Below, in pieces: positions 19,517 through 34,305 of a stretch of 64,000 nt of DNA; within the stretch, counting starts at the first letter, position 1; each line of letters begins with the position of its first letter. Under the pieces are notes generated by a model. The model ran no database searches. It was given only the letters and a program-made list of their open reading frames with translations, and was not told the origin of the DNA. Where the stretch lies: the NCBI GenBank assembly GCA_014169315.1, contig AP022133.1, positions 4,526,001-4,590,000 of the forward strand. Reading direction: 5' to 3'. A program made the translations under genes and the position numbers. The stretch is from Enterobacter cloacae (lineage in GTDB: Bacteria; Pseudomonadota; Gammaproteobacteria; Enterobacterales; Enterobacteriaceae).

Positions 19517-20101
19517 GTGAATCAGTGCCAGGAAATTATCGGGGTCGTGTTGGCCGGTGGCAGAGCAACGCGCATGGGCGGAAAAGATAAAGGTCTTCAG
19601 CTCCTCAACGGTAAGCCATTATGGCGACATGTCGCTGATACGCTTGCAAATCAGGTGTCGGCAATCGCTATCAGTGCTAATCGCCATATCGATATTTACC
19701 AACGCAGCGGGTTCCCTGTGTATCAGGATAACCTGGCGGATTACCCTGGGCCGCTGGCTGGGATGCTCTCGGTTATGCAACAGTCAAAGGGTGAGTGGTT
19801 TCTCTTTTGTTCGTGTGATACGCCGTTTATCCCGGCCTGTCTGGTTGAACGTCTGGTGCAGCAGCGCGGTGATTTCCCTGTTGTCTGGGTGCATGACGGC
19901 GAGCGCGATCATCCTGCTATCGCATTGATTAACAGATCGTTAGTACCTGACCTGCAAAATTATCTGGCGACAGGAGAGCGAAGGGTGATGGTGTTTATGC
20001 GTCAGTCAGGCGGCCATCCGATTGATTTTAGCGATCTGAAATCTGCGTTTGTGAATGTGAATACGACCGAAGATTTGCAGACCATGCAGGAGAATAAATG
20101 A
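19517..20101 (+). CDS. mobA: molybdenum cofactor guanylyltransferase MobA
   Basis: 194-residue enzyme that adds GMP to Mo-molybdopterin to form the bis-MGD cofactor of DMSO reductase-family enzymes. The nucleotide-binding [14 protein letters not shown] is at residues 8-21, with the DYPGPLAGM loop near 75, CDTPF near 96 and the DFSD...FVNVNT region near the end. Translation starts at a GTG, 13 bp after an AGAGG ribosome site. It overlaps mobB by 4 bp (ATGA). Confidence 0.95.
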   Translation: MNQCQEIIGVVLAGGRATRMGGKDKGLQLLNGKPLWRHVADTLANQVSAIAISANRHIDIYQRSGFPVYQDNLADYPGPLAGMLSVMQQSKGEWFLFCSCDTPFIPACLVERLVQQRGDFPVVWVHDGERDHPAIALINRSLVPDLQNYLATGERRVMVFMRQSGGHPIDFSDLKSAFVNVNTTEDLQTMQENK

Positions 20102-20601
20102 TCCCCGTATTAGCGATTTCTGCCTGGAGCGGAACAGGTAAAACCACGCTGCTGAAGAAACTGATACCTGCACTTTGTGCTAAAGGTATTCGTCCCGGAT
20201 TGATTAAGCACACACATCACAATATGGATGTCGATAAACCCGGCAAAGACAGCTATGAGTTACGTAAGGCAGGAGCAGCACAAACGATGGTGGCGAGTCA
20301 TCAGCGCTGGGCGTTGATGACTGAAACACCGGATGAAGCACCGCTGGATCTCGCTTACCTGGTCAGTCGGATGGATCATTCCACTCTGGATCTGGTGTTG
20401 GTAGAGGGATTTAAGCATGAGGCAGTGCCTAAAATCCTGTTATTCAGAAGTGATGCTGGGCATGACGTTAGCGAGTTGACGCTGGATGAGCATGTGGTTG
20501 CAGTAGCCAGTGACGTTGCCTTACCCCTGGAGGTACCGGTGCTGAATTTGAATAATGTGGATGGGATTACGGAATTTATTTTGAGGTGGCGTGCGGTCTG
20601 A
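20098..20601 (+). CDS. mobB: molybdopterin-guanine dinucleotide adaptor MobB
   Basis: 167-residue GTP-binding protein that accompanies MobA; not essential in E. coli. Walker A is WSGTGKTT at residues 8-15 and a TrmE/MobB-type Walker B region is in [12 protein letters not shown] near residue 100. It starts inside the end of mobA. The gene is followed by a GCCTG tandem repeat and the rRNA operon terminator. Confidence 0.93.
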   Translation: MIPVLAISAWSGTGKTTLLKKLIPALCAKGIRPGLIKHTHHNMDVDKPGKDSYELRKAGAAQTMVASHQRWALMTETPDEAPLDLAYLVSRMDHSTLDLVLVEGFKHEAVPKILLFRSDAGHDVSELTLDEHVVAVASDVALPLEVPVLNLNNVDGITEFILRWRAV

Positions 20602-20620
20602 CTTACCGGGCGGCGGCTTT

Positions 20621-20645
20621 GCCTGGCCTGGCCTGGCCTGGCCTG
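20621..20645. repeat. five tandem GCCTG units within a REP-like sequence
   Basis: Five exact copies of GCCTG follow a partial REP (CCGGGCGGCGGCTTT) just after mobB. Every junction makes a CCTGG (Dcm) site. It looks like a slippage expansion. Confidence 0.85.
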
Positions 20646-20669
20646 CAGGTTTTTACTGTGCATAAACGC

Positions 20670-20696
20670 AAAAAGGCCATCCTTCCGGATGGCCTC
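20670..20696 (-). terminator. rRNA operon terminator
   Basis: On the minus strand GGCCATCC-GGAA-GGATGGCC followed by TTTTTGC, directly after 5S; the typical rrn T1 hairpin. Confidence 0.93.
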
Positions 20697-20708
20697 TTCA
20701 CTTATTTG

Positions 20709-20828
20709 ATGCCTGGCAGTTCCCTACTCTCACATGGGGAGACCCCACACTACCATCGGCGCTACGGCGTTTCACTTCTGAGTTCGGCATGGGGTCAGGT
20801 GGGACCACCGCGCTAAAGCCGCCAGGCA
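20709..20828 (-). rRNA. rrf: 5S ribosomal RNA
   Basis: 120 nt on the minus strand, from TGCCTGGCGGCTTTAGCG to CTGCCAGGCAT, with the ends pairing as helix I. It is the only gene after 23S; no distal tRNA gene follows, as in E. coli rrnA. Confidence 0.97.
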
Positions 20829-20894
20829 AATTCTGTTAATCTGTATCAAAGCTGAAAATATTCTGTCTCTTCGCCGAAACAGCTTCGGCGTTGT

Positions 20895-23799
<2,905 letters not shown>

Positions 23800-23907
23800 T
23801 CACAACCCGAAGATGTTTCTTTCGATTCATCATCGTAATTGCGAAAATTTGAGAGACTCGAACACACCATTTAAGATGTGTCGTTTCAATTTTCAGCTTG
23901 ATCCAGA

Positions 23908-23920
23908 TTTTTAAAGAGCA
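23908..23920 (-). promoter_or_regulatory. spacer boxA antitermination element
   Basis: TGCTCTTTAAAAA on the minus strand in the tRNA-Glu/23S spacer, the NusB-S10 recognition site for rRNA antitermination. Confidence 0.8.
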
Positions 23921-23993
23921 AATATCTCAAACAAGACTCGTGAGTCTGCTTTGAGATAGTTCGGCAGGTGACTTTCACTCACAAACCAGCAAG

Positions 23994-24069
23994 TGGCGTC
24001 CCCTAGGGGATTCGAACCCCTGTTACCGCCGTGAAAGGGCGGTGTCCTGGGCCTCTAGACGAAGGGGAC
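23994..24069 (-). tRNA. gltU: tRNA-Glu (anticodon TTC)
   Basis: 76 nt with encoded CCA. The minus strand begins GTCCCCTTCGTCTAGAGG, has anticodon loop CTTTCAC and ends GGGGACGCCA. It lies in the 16S-23S spacer, which makes this a one-tRNA (Glu) operon, the type seen in E. coli rrnB, C, E and G rather than the Ile/Ala type. Confidence 0.98.
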
Positions 24070-24154
24070 ACTGAAGTCTCAATCGCAAGACGCCTTGCTA
24101 TTTACTTTTCATCAGACAATCTGTGTGAGCACTACAAAGGCAGGTTCTTTAAGG

Positions 24155-25694
<1,540 letters not shown>

Positions 25695-25828
25695 AAAAGT
25701 TTGATGCTCAATGAATTAAACTTCGTAATGAATTACGTGTTCACTCGTTGAGACTTGGTATTCATTTATTGTCCGAAGACATTAAGAATCCATGTCACTT
25801 TGAGTGCCCACACAGATTGTCTGATAAA

Positions 25829-25841
25829 TTGTTAAAGAGCA
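25829..25841 (-). promoter_or_regulatory. leader boxA antitermination element
   Basis: TGCTCTTTAACAA on the minus strand about 30 bp downstream of the P2 start, the standard rrn leader boxA. Confidence 0.88.
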
Positions 25842-25869
25842 GTGCCGCTTCGTTTTCGCTGCGGCGCGG

Positions 25870-25904
25870 GGTGTGCATATTACGCTTTCCCGCTACAGAG
25901 TCAA
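25870..25904 (-). promoter_or_regulatory. rRNA promoter P2
   Basis: Minus-strand -35 TTGACT (25899-25904), 16-bp spacer, -10 TAATAT (25877-25882), start near 25870. Confidence 0.9.
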
Positions 25905-25987
25905 GCATTTTATTTTGCTTTTCTCTGCTGGTGTTCATCTCTGAACCCCGCTAACCCGGCGGCCTGTAAGCCGTTGTTCCGTGTCAG

Positions 25988-26055
25988 TGGAGGCGCATTA
26001 TAGGGAGTTATTCTGAAGTGGCAAGAGGAAATTTAAAAAAAGTTTCTATCCGTGT
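25988..26055 (-). promoter_or_regulatory. rRNA promoter P1 with UP element
   Basis: Minus-strand -35 TTGCCA (26019-26024), 16-bp spacer, -10 TATAAT (25997-26002), GC-rich discriminator GCGCCTCC and start at about 25988. The GC discriminator fits stringent (ppGpp) control. An A/T-rich tract at 26029-26055 is the likely UP element. Confidence 0.92.
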
Positions 26056-26173
26056 TTTTTTTCACCAACAGCAATGAAATCAAGCTACAAATTGTTCTAA
26101 TTGATGTATCTGCAACCAAAATCACACTTGAAGTGGCATACTTATCAGCATGAATCATTAAGGAATAAGAGCG

Positions 26174-26881
26174 ATGCCCTTAAGCGCACAACAGCTGGCA
26201 GCACAAAAAAACCTATCCTATGTGCTGGCAGAAAAGCTGGCTCAACGGATCTTAGCGGGTAAATATGCCCCGGGTAGCACCCTGCCAGGAGAAATAGAGC
26301 TGGGTGAGCTGTTTGGGGTAAGCCGTACCGCCGTTCGCGAAGCAGTGAAAACATTAACAGCAAAAGGAATGGTGCTCCCGCGTCCTCGCATTGGCACCCG
26401 CGTTATGCCTCAGGCCAACTGGAACTTCCTCGATCAGGAGTTACTCTCCTGGTGGATGACCGAAGACAACTTCCATCAGGTTGTCGATCATTTCCTGGTA
26501 ATGCGCAGCAGCCTCGAACCCCAGGCATGCCTACTTGCCGCCACGCTCGGTACCGCAGAACAAAAAGCACAGCTCAATACCTTGATGGAAGAGATGATGT
26601 TCCTGAAAAAGCACTTCAACCGCGAGCGCTGGATTGAGGTAGATATGGCCTGGCATGAACATATCTATACGATGAGCGCGAATCCTTTCCTGACGTCTTT
26701 TGCCTCTTTATTCCATTCGGTGTACCACACCTACTTTACTTCTATTACACAAGATGAAGTGGTGAAACTGGATCTGCATCAGGCGATTGTTGATGCCATT
26801 CAGGAGAGTGACGGGCAGCGTGCCCTGAGTGCGTGCCAGGCATTGCTGGCCGCGCCAACCCACCAGCAGGTAAATAAATGA
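26174..26881 (+). CDS. yieP: GntR/FadR-family transcriptional regulator YieP
   Basis: 235-residue DNA-binding regulator. A winged-helix domain covers residues ~15-80 ([20 protein letters not shown], then [15 protein letters not shown]), followed by an all-helical FCD ligand domain (~95-220) with the metal-site histidines in WHEHIY and FHSVYH. The effector and targets are not known with certainty. The start [13 protein letters not shown] follows an AGGAAT ribosome site. It overlaps hsrA by 4 bp, so the two form an operon. In E. coli yieP sits beside the 16S end of rrnC, as here. Confidence 0.94.
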   Translation: MPLSAQQLAAQKNLSYVLAEKLAQRILAGKYAPGSTLPGEIELGELFGVSRTAVREAVKTLTAKGMVLPRPRIGTRVMPQANWNFLDQELLSWWMTEDNFHQVVDHFLVMRSSLEPQACLLAATLGTAEQKAQLNTLMEEMMFLKKHFNRERWIEVDMAWHEHIYTMSANPFLTSFASLFHSVYHTYFTSITQDEVVKLDLHQAIVDAIQESDGQRALSACQALLAAPTHQQVNK

Positions 26882-28311
26882 CAGAGAAAAAAGCGCGCAG
26901 CATGGCTGGACTACCGTGGATTGCAGCTATGGCGTTCTTTATGCAGGCACTGGATGCCACCATCCTTAACACCGCCCTCCCTGCAATAGCACAAAGCCTC
27001 AACCGCTCCCCGCTGGCAATGCAGTCTGCCATCATCAGTTACACCCTGACGGTCGCGATGCTGATCCCGGTGAGCGGCTGGCTGGCCGATCGCTTCGGCA
27101 CCCGTAAAGTGTTTATGCTGGCGGTGACGCTCTTCACACTCGGTTCACTGGCCTGCGCGCTATCCACCTCCTTAACGGAGCTGGTTATCTTCCGCGTACT
27201 CCAGGGGGTCGGCGGGGCGATGATGATGCCCGTAGCGCGTCTGGCGTTACTGCGTGCTTATCCGCGCAGCGAACTGCTCCCCATCCTTAACTTTGTCACC
27301 ATGCCTGGGTTAGTCGGCCCAATACTTGGCCCGGTACTCGGAGGGGTATTTGTGACCTGGGTAAGCTGGCACTGGATCTTCCTGATTAATATACCGATTG
27401 GTATGGTGGGGTTGCTGTATGCCCGCAGGTATATGCCGGACTTCACCACGCCAGGACGTAATTTCGACATGGGCGGGTTTCTTCTGTTTGGCCTGAGTCT
27501 GGTGCTTTTCTCCAGCGGGATGGAGCTATTCGGCGAAAAAATTGTGGCGACAGAGATTGCACTGTCCGTCATCTTCAGCGGTATTCTGTTGTTCCTTCTT
27601 TATATACGTCATGCGCGCCGTCACCCGACCCCGCTGATCCCCCTGTCTCTCTTTAATACCCGAACCTTCTCCGTCGGGATCGCAGGCAATATTGCATCAC
27701 GCCTGGGAACAGGTTGCGTACCGTTTCTGATGCCATTGATGCTGCAGGTCGGCTTCGGCTACCCGGCATTGATTGCCGGCTGCATGATGGCTCCCGCGGC
27801 AATGGGGTCGATTCTGGCAAAATCGACCGTCACGCAGGTGCTGCGCTGGTGTGGGTATCGTAAAACGCTGGTTGGCGTGACCGTCTTTATCGGGCTGATG
27901 ATTACCCAGTTCTCGTTGCAGTCCGCAGCCCTGCCAGTCTGGATGTTAATCCTGCCGCTCTTTGTTCTGGGAATGGCTATGTCAACGCAGTTCACATCGA
28001 TGAACACCATCACGCTTGCCGATCTTACTGACGAGAATGCCAGTAGCGGCAACAGCGTACTGGCAGTGACTCAACAGTTGTCGATCAGTCTGGGGGTTGC
28101 CGTGAGTGCGGCGGTACTGCGGTTTTATGAAGGTTTTGATAGCTCAAATACCGTCGAGCAGTTCCACTATACCTTTATCACTATGGGCGCACTCACCGTC
28201 GTTTCAGCCTGGGTCTTTATGCTGTTAAAACCGAAGGATGGCCGAAACCTGATTAAAGAGCGCCACAAAGAGAAGGTTAAACCGACCCCCGTTCCATCAG
28301 AACAGGAGTAA
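26878..28311 (+). CDS. hsrA: HsrA (YieO), MFS drug:H+ antiporter-2 family permease
   Basis: 477-residue inner-membrane transporter of the 14-TM DHA2 type. It shows the motif A-like loop [12 protein letters not shown] near residue 63, and motif C-like [14 protein letters not shown] near 143; hydrophobic segments fill most of the chain. Substrate is unknown; overexpression in E. coli alters homocysteine/RpoS-linked phenotypes. It overlaps yieP at its start and its last 35 bp overlap the end of the convergent rbsR. Confidence 0.93.
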   Translation: MTEKKARSMAGLPWIAAMAFFMQALDATILNTALPAIAQSLNRSPLAMQSAIISYTLTVAMLIPVSGWLADRFGTRKVFMLAVTLFTLGSLACALSTSLTELVIFRVLQGVGGAMMMPVARLALLRAYPRSELLPILNFVTMPGLVGPILGPVLGGVFVTWVSWHWIFLINIPIGMVGLLYARRYMPDFTTPGRNFDMGGFLLFGLSLVLFSSGMELFGEKIVATEIALSVIFSGILLFLLYIRHARRHPTPLIPLSLFNTRTFSVGIAGNIASRLGTGCVPFLMPLMLQVGFGYPALIAGCMMAPAAMGSILAKSTVTQVLRWCGYRKTLVGVTVFIGLMITQFSLQSAALPVWMLILPLFVLGMAMSTQFTSMNTITLADLTDENASSGNSVLAVTQQLSISLGVAVSAAVLRFYEGFDSSNTVEQFHYTFITMGALTVVSAWVFMLLKPKDGRNLIKERHKEKVKPTPVPSEQE

Positions 28312-29269
28312 GTTGCAGACGTTGCTGTTGCAGCGTGGGCTGCGCCATCCGGTGGATCAGCACATCAATGGCCAGCTCACCCAGCTCATCTTTCGGCTGA
28401 TGAATAGTGGTCAGCGGCGGCGTCATATAGCTGGCCAGTTCGATATCATCGTAGCCAATTACCGCCATATCCTGCGGGATCTTTATCCCTGCCTGATACA
28501 GCGCCTGGTACGCACCAAATGCCATCGCATCGTTGCCAATAAAAACGGCCTGCGGACGGTGCTCTTGCGCCAGCAGTTTCTGCATCGCCTCGAAGCCGCC
28601 GTTAAATTCGAAATCACCGGTAATCTGGTAGCCATCAGGAATGGCAAGCCCCGCACGCTCCATGGCGCAGAGGTATCCTTCCTGACGCAAACGCGCCGGC
28701 GTTTTATCCAGCGGGCCGGTAATGCAGGCTATGCGGGTATAGCCTTTATCGATCAGATACTGGGTCGCCATATCACCCCCCAGCAGAGAATTGTCCTGAA
28801 TCAGATCGCTGGTACCATCGAACGGTGCCCAGTCCATCATCACCGTCGGTACCGACGGGTAGCGTTGCATAATTTCTTTCGACGGCTGATGAGTCTCGGT
28901 ACACAGCAACAGTAACCCGTCGACGCGTTTTTGCATCAGCGTCTCCAGATTACGGTTCATGCGCTGTTCATCCCCTTCGGTATTGCACAGCACCAGGCTG
29001 TAGCCACGCTCGAAACAACTGCGTTCCACACCGCGCACAAGTTCAGAATAAAAAGGGTTGGTACTGGCCGTGATAAGCATGCCAATAGTGCGCGTCTGGT
29101 TGAGCTTGAGGCTGCGCGCCAGCGCCGACGGTGCATAGTTGAGATCTTTGACTGCCGCTTCGACTTTTTCCCGAATCGCCTCACTGACAAAACGATCGTT
29201 ATTAATGACGTGAGAAACCGTCGAAGTAGAAACGCCCGCCATGCGGGCGACATCTTTCATTGTGGCCAA
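28277..29269 (-). CDS. rbsR: ribose operon repressor RbsR
   Basis: 330-residue LacI-family repressor. The N-terminal helix-turn-helix is [28 protein letters not shown], with the hinge helix AEAL-like ALARSLKL near residue 52, then a periplasmic-binding-protein-like ribose domain. It blocks rbsD promoter activity until ribose binds. Last gene of rbsDACBKR, 3 bp after rbsK. Confidence 0.97.
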   Translation of the reverse strand: MATMKDVARMAGVSTSTVSHVINNDRFVSEAIREKVEAAVKDLNYAPSALARSLKLNQTRTIGMLITASTNPFYSELVRGVERSCFERGYSLVLCNTEGDEQRMNRNLETLMQKRVDGLLLLCTETHQPSKEIMQRYPSVPTVMMDWAPFDGTSDLIQDNSLLGGDMATQYLIDKGYTRIACITGPLDKTPARLRQEGYLCAMERAGLAIPDGYQITGDFEFNGGFEAMQKLLAQEHRPQAVFIGNDAMAFGAYQALYQAGIKIPQDMAVIGYDDIELASYMTPPLTTIHQPKDELGELAIDVLIHRMAQPTLQQQRLQLTPVLMERGSV

Positions 29270-29272
29270 GCG

Positions 29273-30202
29273 TTACCCCTGCTGACTTAAGAATTCATCG
29301 ATCTCTTTACGCCACGGAACGGAAGGCTGAGCACCTTTACGCGTAACCGCGATGGCCGCGGCAGCATGTGCGAAGCGAATGGCATCATCCATTCGCGCAC
29401 CTTCCAGCAGCGCTGTCACCAGCGCACCGTTAAAGGTATCACCCGCCGCGATAGTATCAATCGCTTTCACCTTAAAGCCCGGCACGCGACGGCCTTCGCC
29501 ATTCACGCTTGCCCACACACCACGGCTACCGAGCGTGATGATAACGGTTCCGATGCCTTTTTCATGCAGTGCATTCGCCGCACGCGCAGCATCGTCATCA
29601 TTTTCAACACGAATCCCCGTCAGTTTTTCCGCTTCGGTTTCATTCGGGGTAATGATGTCCACCAGCGCCAGCAGCTCATCTGATAATACACGGGCAGGAG
29701 CCGGATTAAGTACGACAGTGGTATGATTTTCATGCGCAATTTTTGCGGCAGCCAGAACGCTTTCGACTGGCGATTCCAGCTGCATCAGCAATGCTTCCGC
29801 ATTCGCAATAATCTCACGCTGCACTTCAACACGTTCAGTCGTCAACGCGGCGTTAGCGCCAGCATGAATACCGATGACATTCTCACCTTCTGCGTTGACG
29901 AAAATCAGCGCCACGCCGGTAGATTCCCCCGCCACCACGCTCACCGGCGCAATATCAATATTATCGCTGGCCAGCTGTTTACGTACGCGCTCACCGGTAT
30001 CGTCATCACCCGTGCAGGCAATAAACGCGATATGCGCCCCGCTGCGTCCGGCGGCAACCGCCTGGTTTGCGCCTTTACCGCCGAAGGCCACCTGATATTG
30101 ATTGCCGGTGACGGTTTCGCCCGGTGTCGGGAAAGATTCAAGGTTAAGAATGTGATCGGCATTGATGCTGCCAAGGACGACGAGGTTGCCTGCGGTTTTC
30201 AT
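29273..30202 (-). CDS. rbsK: ribokinase
   Basis: 309-residue PfkB-family kinase that phosphorylates ribose at O5. The N-terminal substrate site is GSINADH, the first signature GGKGANQAVAAGRSG is near residue 42, and the second signature DTIAAGDTFNGA contains the catalytic base Asp255. ATG 30202 gives the usual MKTAGNLVVLGSINAD start; one 15 bp upstream would add five residues. It follows rbsB after a gap containing two hairpins. Confidence 0.97.
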   Translation of the reverse strand: MKTAGNLVVLGSINADHILNLESFPTPGETVTGNQYQVAFGGKGANQAVAAGRSGAHIAFIACTGDDDTGERVRKQLASDNIDIAPVSVVAGESTGVALIFVNAEGENVIGIHAGANAALTTERVEVQREIIANAEALLMQLESPVESVLAAAKIAHENHTTVVLNPAPARVLSDELLALVDIITPNETEAEKLTGIRVENDDDAARAANALHEKGIGTVIITLGSRGVWASVNGEGRRVPGFKVKAIDTIAAGDTFNGALVTALLEGARMDDAIRFAHAAAAIAVTRKGAQPSVPWRKEIDEFLSQQG

Positions 30203-30224
30203 GGTAGAGGAGTCCATCTGAGAG

Positions 30225-30300
30225 CGCCACCGGTGTTACCCGGTGGCGTATGCCACACTTTTCTTTATAGGGTGTCCCTCAGGCAGCCAGCGACTGCCTG
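30225..30300 (-). other. paired hairpins between rbsB and rbsK
   Basis: Two stem-loops: CAGGCAG (30280-30286) with CTGCCTG (30294-30300), and CGCCACCGG (30225-30233) with CCGGTGGCG (30240-30248). Neither has a U tract. They may protect the 3' end of upstream rbsB mRNA, raising binding-protein output over kinase. Confidence 0.6.
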
Positions 30301-30310
30301 AATCGCCTTT

Positions 30311-31201
30311 TTACTGCTTGATGACCAGTTTCAGGTCAACTGGATATTTGGCCTGAACTTTTTCGCCCTTCAGCACTTTATCCGCAGTCTGGACGCCAGT
30401 TGCGCCAATCTGCTCAGGCAGCTGAGCGATGGTCGCAGCCAGTTTGCCATCATTTACTGCTTTTTCACCATCTGGCGTACCGTCAAATCCGACAACCATC
30501 ACATCAGATTTACCCGCAGTCTGCAGAGCACGCAGTGCGCCCAGCGCCATTTCATCGTTCTGTGCAAATACTGCCTGCACGTCAGGGTGTGCGGTCAGCA
30601 GGTTCTGCATAACGTTCAGACCTTTAGTACGGTCGAAGTCAGCAGGCTGGCTGGCCAGCACGTTAAATTTGTGCGCAGCAACAGCCTGCTGGAAGCCTTC
30701 GCCACGTTCACGGGCTGCAGACGTCCCTGCAATACCCTGCAGTTCGATAACCTTCGCGCCTTCACCTGCTTTCTTCGCGATATAGTCACCCGCAATTTTA
30801 CCGCCCAGCACGTTATCAGACGCGATATGGCTGACGACGTCGCCTTTAGAGGCCTGACGGTCCAGGGTGATCACCGGGATTTTTGCCTGGTTTGCCATCT
30901 TAACGGCGTTACCCACTGCGTCAGAATCGGTTGGGTTGATCAGCAGGATTTTGGTGCCACGAACGGTTAAGTCCTGAACGTTAGCCAGCTCTTTCGCCGG
31001 GTTGTTCTGGGAATCCAGCACCACCAGGTTGTAACCCAGCTTGTCCGCCTCTTTCTGTGCACCATCCTTCAGGGAGACGAAGAACGGGTTGTTCAGGGTA
31101 GAGATGACCAGCGCGATGGTGTCTTTTGCCATTGCGTTAGCACTTACGGTTGCGCTCAGCGCGACAGCAGAAACCAGGGTAGCCAGTTTTTTCATGTTCA
31201 T
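30311..31201 (-). CDS. rbsB: ribose-binding periplasmic protein RbsB
   Basis: 296-residue precursor with signal peptide [25 protein letters not shown], mature start [16 protein letters not shown]. It is a sugar-binding protein of peripla_BP_4 type, delivering ribose to RbsAC and to the chemoreceptor Trg. Ribose-site residues typical of the family (for example VGFDGTPDG near 236) are present. It lies 27 bp after rbsC. Confidence 0.97.
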   Translation of the reverse strand: MNMKKLATLVSAVALSATVSANAMAKDTIALVISTLNNPFFVSLKDGAQKEADKLGYNLVVLDSQNNPAKELANVQDLTVRGTKILLINPTDSDAVGNAVKMANQAKIPVITLDRQASKGDVVSHIASDNVLGGKIAGDYIAKKAGEGAKVIELQGIAGTSAARERGEGFQQAVAAHKFNVLASQPADFDRTKGLNVMQNLLTAHPDVQAVFAQNDEMALGALRALQTAGKSDVMVVGFDGTPDGEKAVNDGKLAATIAQLPEQIGATGVQTADKVLKGEKVQAKYPVDLKLVIKQ

Positions 31202-31228
31202 ATCTAAGATGTCCTGTAGTGTCGTCAG

Positions 31229-32194
31229 TTACTGTTTTTTGTTGTCTACCAGTACCGCCAGCAAAATCACCACCGCTTTAACGATCATCTGGTAATAGGA
31301 GGAAACACCTAACAAATTCAAACCATTATTCAGGAAACCGAGGATCAGTGCGCCGATCAAAGTCCCAACAATGCGACCTTTACCGCCCGCCAGACTCGTA
31401 CCGCCCAGAACCACTGCCGCAATGGCATCCAGCTCATACCCCGTACCCGCCGTTGGCTGAGCAGAAGAGAGGCGCGCCACTTCGATGATGCCCGCCAGAG
31501 ACGCCAGCAGGCCGCACAGGGAGTAAACGATAATTTTGACTTTATTAACGCTGATACCAGACAGACGCGTTGCCGCTTCGTTACCACCCAGCGCATAGAT
31601 ATAACGGCCCAGACGGGTGTGGTGCAGCATGTACCACGCCGCCAGGAACACGATAGCCATGATCCAGACCGGCGTCGGAATACCCAGCGGGCGACCGATA
31701 CCGAACCAGCCAAACAGATCGGCGTTATCCGTAAACCCGGTATTCACCGGGCTACCGTTGGTATAGACCATCGTCACACCGCGCAGCAACAGCATCATCA
31801 CCAGCGTGGCAATGAACGCCTGAACACGACCTTTCGCCACAATCACACCGGTAACGGCACCAATAGCCGCGCCAGTTGTCAACGCAGCGGCAACAGCGAC
31901 CAGCGCGTTGACTTCAATCCCTACAATTGAAGCGGCGATTGCACCGGTGAGCGCCAGCAGGGAACCGACGGACAGATCGATACCCGACGTCAAAATCACC
32001 AGCGTCATCCCGACCGCCATAATGGCGTTCACGGAGGTCTGCTGAAGAATGTTGAACAGGTTATTCACGGTAAAAAAGTTCGGGCTCATGGTCGAGACAA
32101 TCGCGATCAGCACCAGCAGGGCAATCAGCGATTTTTGTTCCAGTAGCCATGCCTTGGTGAAATAACGGCGACCAGAAACAGCCTGGGTAGTCAT
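31229..32194 (-). CDS. rbsC: ribose ABC transporter permease RbsC
   Basis: 321-residue inner-membrane permease with about 8-10 hydrophobic segments, of the BPD_transp_2 family. The EAA-like cytoplasmic loop for contact with RbsA is in GGNEAATRLSGISVNKVK near residue 205. Its start is 4 bp after the rbsA stop. Confidence 0.96.
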   Translation of the reverse strand: MTTQAVSGRRYFTKAWLLEQKSLIALLVLIAIVSTMSPNFFTVNNLFNILQQTSVNAIMAVGMTLVILTSGIDLSVGSLLALTGAIAASIVGIEVNALVAVAAALTTGAAIGAVTGVIVAKGRVQAFIATLVMMLLLRGVTMVYTNGSPVNTGFTDNADLFGWFGIGRPLGIPTPVWIMAIVFLAAWYMLHHTRLGRYIYALGGNEAATRLSGISVNKVKIIVYSLCGLLASLAGIIEVARLSSAQPTAGTGYELDAIAAVVLGGTSLAGGKGRIVGTLIGALILGFLNNGLNLLGVSSYYQMIVKAVVILLAVLVDNKKQ

Positions 32195-32198
32195 CTTC

Positions 32199-33704
32199 TT
32201 ACTCCTGATTCACGCGATTAAGCTTGCCCACAGCGGCAGCCATCAGAACTTCCTGGGTGGCCTGCTCGCGAGTGAATTCACCGCCGAGATGCCCTTCATG
32301 CATGACGATAATACGATCGCTCATGCCTAATACTTCTGGCATCTCGGAAGAGACCAGAATGATGCTCAGACCGTCGGCCTTGAACTGGTTAATCAGCTGA
32401 TAGATCTCTTTCTTCGCCCCCACGTCCACGCCGCGCGTTGGCTCATCAAGGATCAGCACTTTCGGACGCGTCATCAGCCCGCGAGCAATCGCGACTTTCT
32501 GCTGATTACCGCCGGACAACAGGCCAATAGCCTGCTCCATCGACGGAGTTTTGACGTTAAAGAGACGAATAAAATCACTGACCGCCTGCTGTTCGTCTTT
32601 GTGCTTCAGGCTGCCGCCACTGTGGCTGAAATAGCGCAGTGCAGTAAGCGACATATTCTCTTTCACTGACATGCCCAGCACTAAGCCATCACGCTTGCGG
32701 TCTTCGGAAATATAGACGATGCCGTTTGCCAGACCATCTTGCGGAGAACGGGTAACCACTTCACGGCCATCGAGCGTCACATAACCGCTGGTGCGCGGCA
32801 GTGCGCCATACAGCACTTTCATCAGCTCGGTACGCCCCGCGCCCATCAGGCCCGCCACGCCCAGAATTTCCCCCTGACGTAGCGTAAAGGTTACGTCGTT
32901 CACTCCCGGACCGCAGAGGTTGTCCACCTTCAGGCGGATCTCGCCAGGCTGCTTGTCCAGATGCGGGTACTGATCTTCGAGCTTACGTCCCACCATCATT
33001 TCGATAAGCGTATCTTCGGTCAGCGTTGCCACTTCTCGCTCGGCAATAAATTGCCCGTCGCGGAAGACGGTCACGTCGTCGCAGATCTCGAAAATCTCTT
33101 TCATACGGTGAGAAATATAGACAATCCCACGTCCCTGCGCTTTCAGCTCGCGGATGACGCGGAAAAGGGATTCGGTTTCAGTATCGGTGAGCGCATCGGT
33201 TGGTTCATCCATGATGATGACCTTCGACTCGAAGCTCAGCACCTTGGCGATTTCCACCATTTGCTGATCGCCAATGGAAAGCTCGCCCACCAGACGGTCG
33301 CTCTTAAAGCGCAGGTTCAGCTTCACCAGCAATTTGTCAGCTTCGGCATACATCGTTTTCCAGTCGATTTTACCAAACCGGTTAACGAACTCGCGGCCGA
33401 GGAAGATGTTCTCCGCAATGGTGAGTTGCGGGATCAGATTCAGTTCCTGGTGGATAATGCCGATACCCGCTTCCTGAGAGGATTTCGGGCCAGTGAACGT
33501 GGTCTCTTTACCCAACCACAGCAGTGAACCTGCGTCGCGCTGGTAGATACCGGTCAGCACTTTCATCATGGTGGATTTGCCCGCGCCGTTCTCACCCACC
33601 AGCGCCATAACGCGTCCTGGGTAAACGTTCAGCGCTGCACCGGAGAGGGCTTTTACGCCTGGGAACGATTTATCGATCCCTTTAAGTTGCAGTAATGCGT
33701 CCAT
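32199..33704 (-). CDS. rbsA: ribose ABC transporter ATP-binding protein RbsA
   Basis: 501-residue tandem ATPase. The first domain has Walker [10 protein letters not shown] near residue 38 and signature LSIGDQQ; the second has a degenerate P-loop GLMGAGRTE and signature LSGGNQQK, with Walker [12 protein letters not shown]. The uneven second domain is normal for this family. ATG 33704 gives [17 protein letters not shown]; an upstream start would overlap rbsD. It is 7 bp from rbsD. Confidence 0.97.
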   Translation of the reverse strand: MDALLQLKGIDKSFPGVKALSGAALNVYPGRVMALVGENGAGKSTMMKVLTGIYQRDAGSLLWLGKETTFTGPKSSQEAGIGIIHQELNLIPQLTIAENIFLGREFVNRFGKIDWKTMYAEADKLLVKLNLRFKSDRLVGELSIGDQQMVEIAKVLSFESKVIIMDEPTDALTDTETESLFRVIRELKAQGRGIVYISHRMKEIFEICDDVTVFRDGQFIAEREVATLTEDTLIEMMVGRKLEDQYPHLDKQPGEIRLKVDNLCGPGVNDVTFTLRQGEILGVAGLMGAGRTELMKVLYGALPRTSGYVTLDGREVVTRSPQDGLANGIVYISEDRKRDGLVLGMSVKENMSLTALRYFSHSGGSLKHKDEQQAVSDFIRLFNVKTPSMEQAIGLLSGGNQQKVAIARGLMTRPKVLILDEPTRGVDVGAKKEIYQLINQFKADGLSIILVSSEMPEVLGMSDRIIVMHEGHLGGEFTREQATQEVLMAAAVGKLNRVNQE

Positions 33705-33711
33705 GATGGCC

Positions 33712-34131
33712 TCAGAAGGTGACGCCAGCACAGAGAATAATATTCGCATACGGGGAACACTCCCCGCTGCGAATCACCGCCTGACTGTCTGCGGTTTGTT
33801 GTTTGAACTGCTCGTGCGTTGTGTAACGAATTTCTATGGTGTTTCCCTGGTGTTGTTGCAGTTGCTCAATGTGGCTGAGCAACGTTTCGTGGAGTTGCGG
33901 ATTCTGTTGTTTGATTTCCGCCGCGAGAATGGCCGCCTCAACCTGCATCTCCGCAGTCACCACATCCAGTACCTGCATGAACGAGGGTACGCCCTGCGTT
34001 AACGCCATATCAATACGGGTTGTGCTGTGCGGAACCGGTAAGCCTGCATCGCAAACTACCAGCGTATCGGTATGCCCAAGACGGGAAATAACCGATGAGA
34101 TTTCTGAGTTGAGTACAGTGCCTTTCTTCAT
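33712..34131 (-). CDS. rbsD: D-ribose pyranase RbsD
   Basis: 139-residue cytoplasmic mutarotase that interconverts beta-pyranose and furanose forms of ribose for ribokinase. The catalytic histidine is in the conserved [17 protein letters not shown] segment (His20). First gene of the rbs operon; two RbsR operators lie upstream. Confidence 0.97.
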   Translation of the reverse strand: MKKGTVLNSEISSVISRLGHTDTLVVCDAGLPVPHSTTRIDMALTQGVPSFMQVLDVVTAEMQVEAAILAAEIKQQNPQLHETLLSHIEQLQQHQGNTIEIRYTTHEQFKQQTADSQAVIRSGECSPYANIILCAGVTF

Positions 34132-34145
34132 TTTCTTGCTCCACT

Positions 34146-34161
34146 AGCGAAACGTTTCGCT
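34146..34161 (-). promoter_or_regulatory. RbsR operator O1
   Basis: Perfect 16-bp palindrome AGCGAAACGTTTCGCT, 15 bp upstream of rbsD. It matches the E. coli RbsR operator core. Confidence 0.9.
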
Positions 34162-34224
34162 AAAATCAGTTTAGTCTCAAGAGTGTTCAGAAAACCACCG
34201 TGACGTAACAGATTTGTGATCAGC

Positions 34225-34240
34225 GTCGAAACGTTTCGCT
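34225..34240 (-). promoter_or_regulatory. second RbsR operator-like site
   Basis: GTCGAAACGTTTCGCT shares 14 of 16 bases with the first operator, including the palindromic core CGAAACGTTTCG; centre-to-centre distance is 79 bp. A TGTGATC half-site, possibly CRP, lies beside it at 34216-34222. Confidence 0.7.
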
Positions 34241-34267
34241 AAGTGAAATATTGAGGGAGATAAATGC

Positions 34268-34297
34268 AAAACGGTAACCCTCTGGTTACCGTTTTTT
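34268..34297. terminator. bidirectional-type hairpin between rbs promoter and kup
   Basis: ACGGTAACC (34271-34279) pairs with GGTTACCGT (34284-34292). Four A's flank the left and six T's the right; on the minus strand it could end kup mRNA before the rbs promoter. Confidence 0.75.
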
Positions 34298-34305
34298 ATG
34301 TTTGC

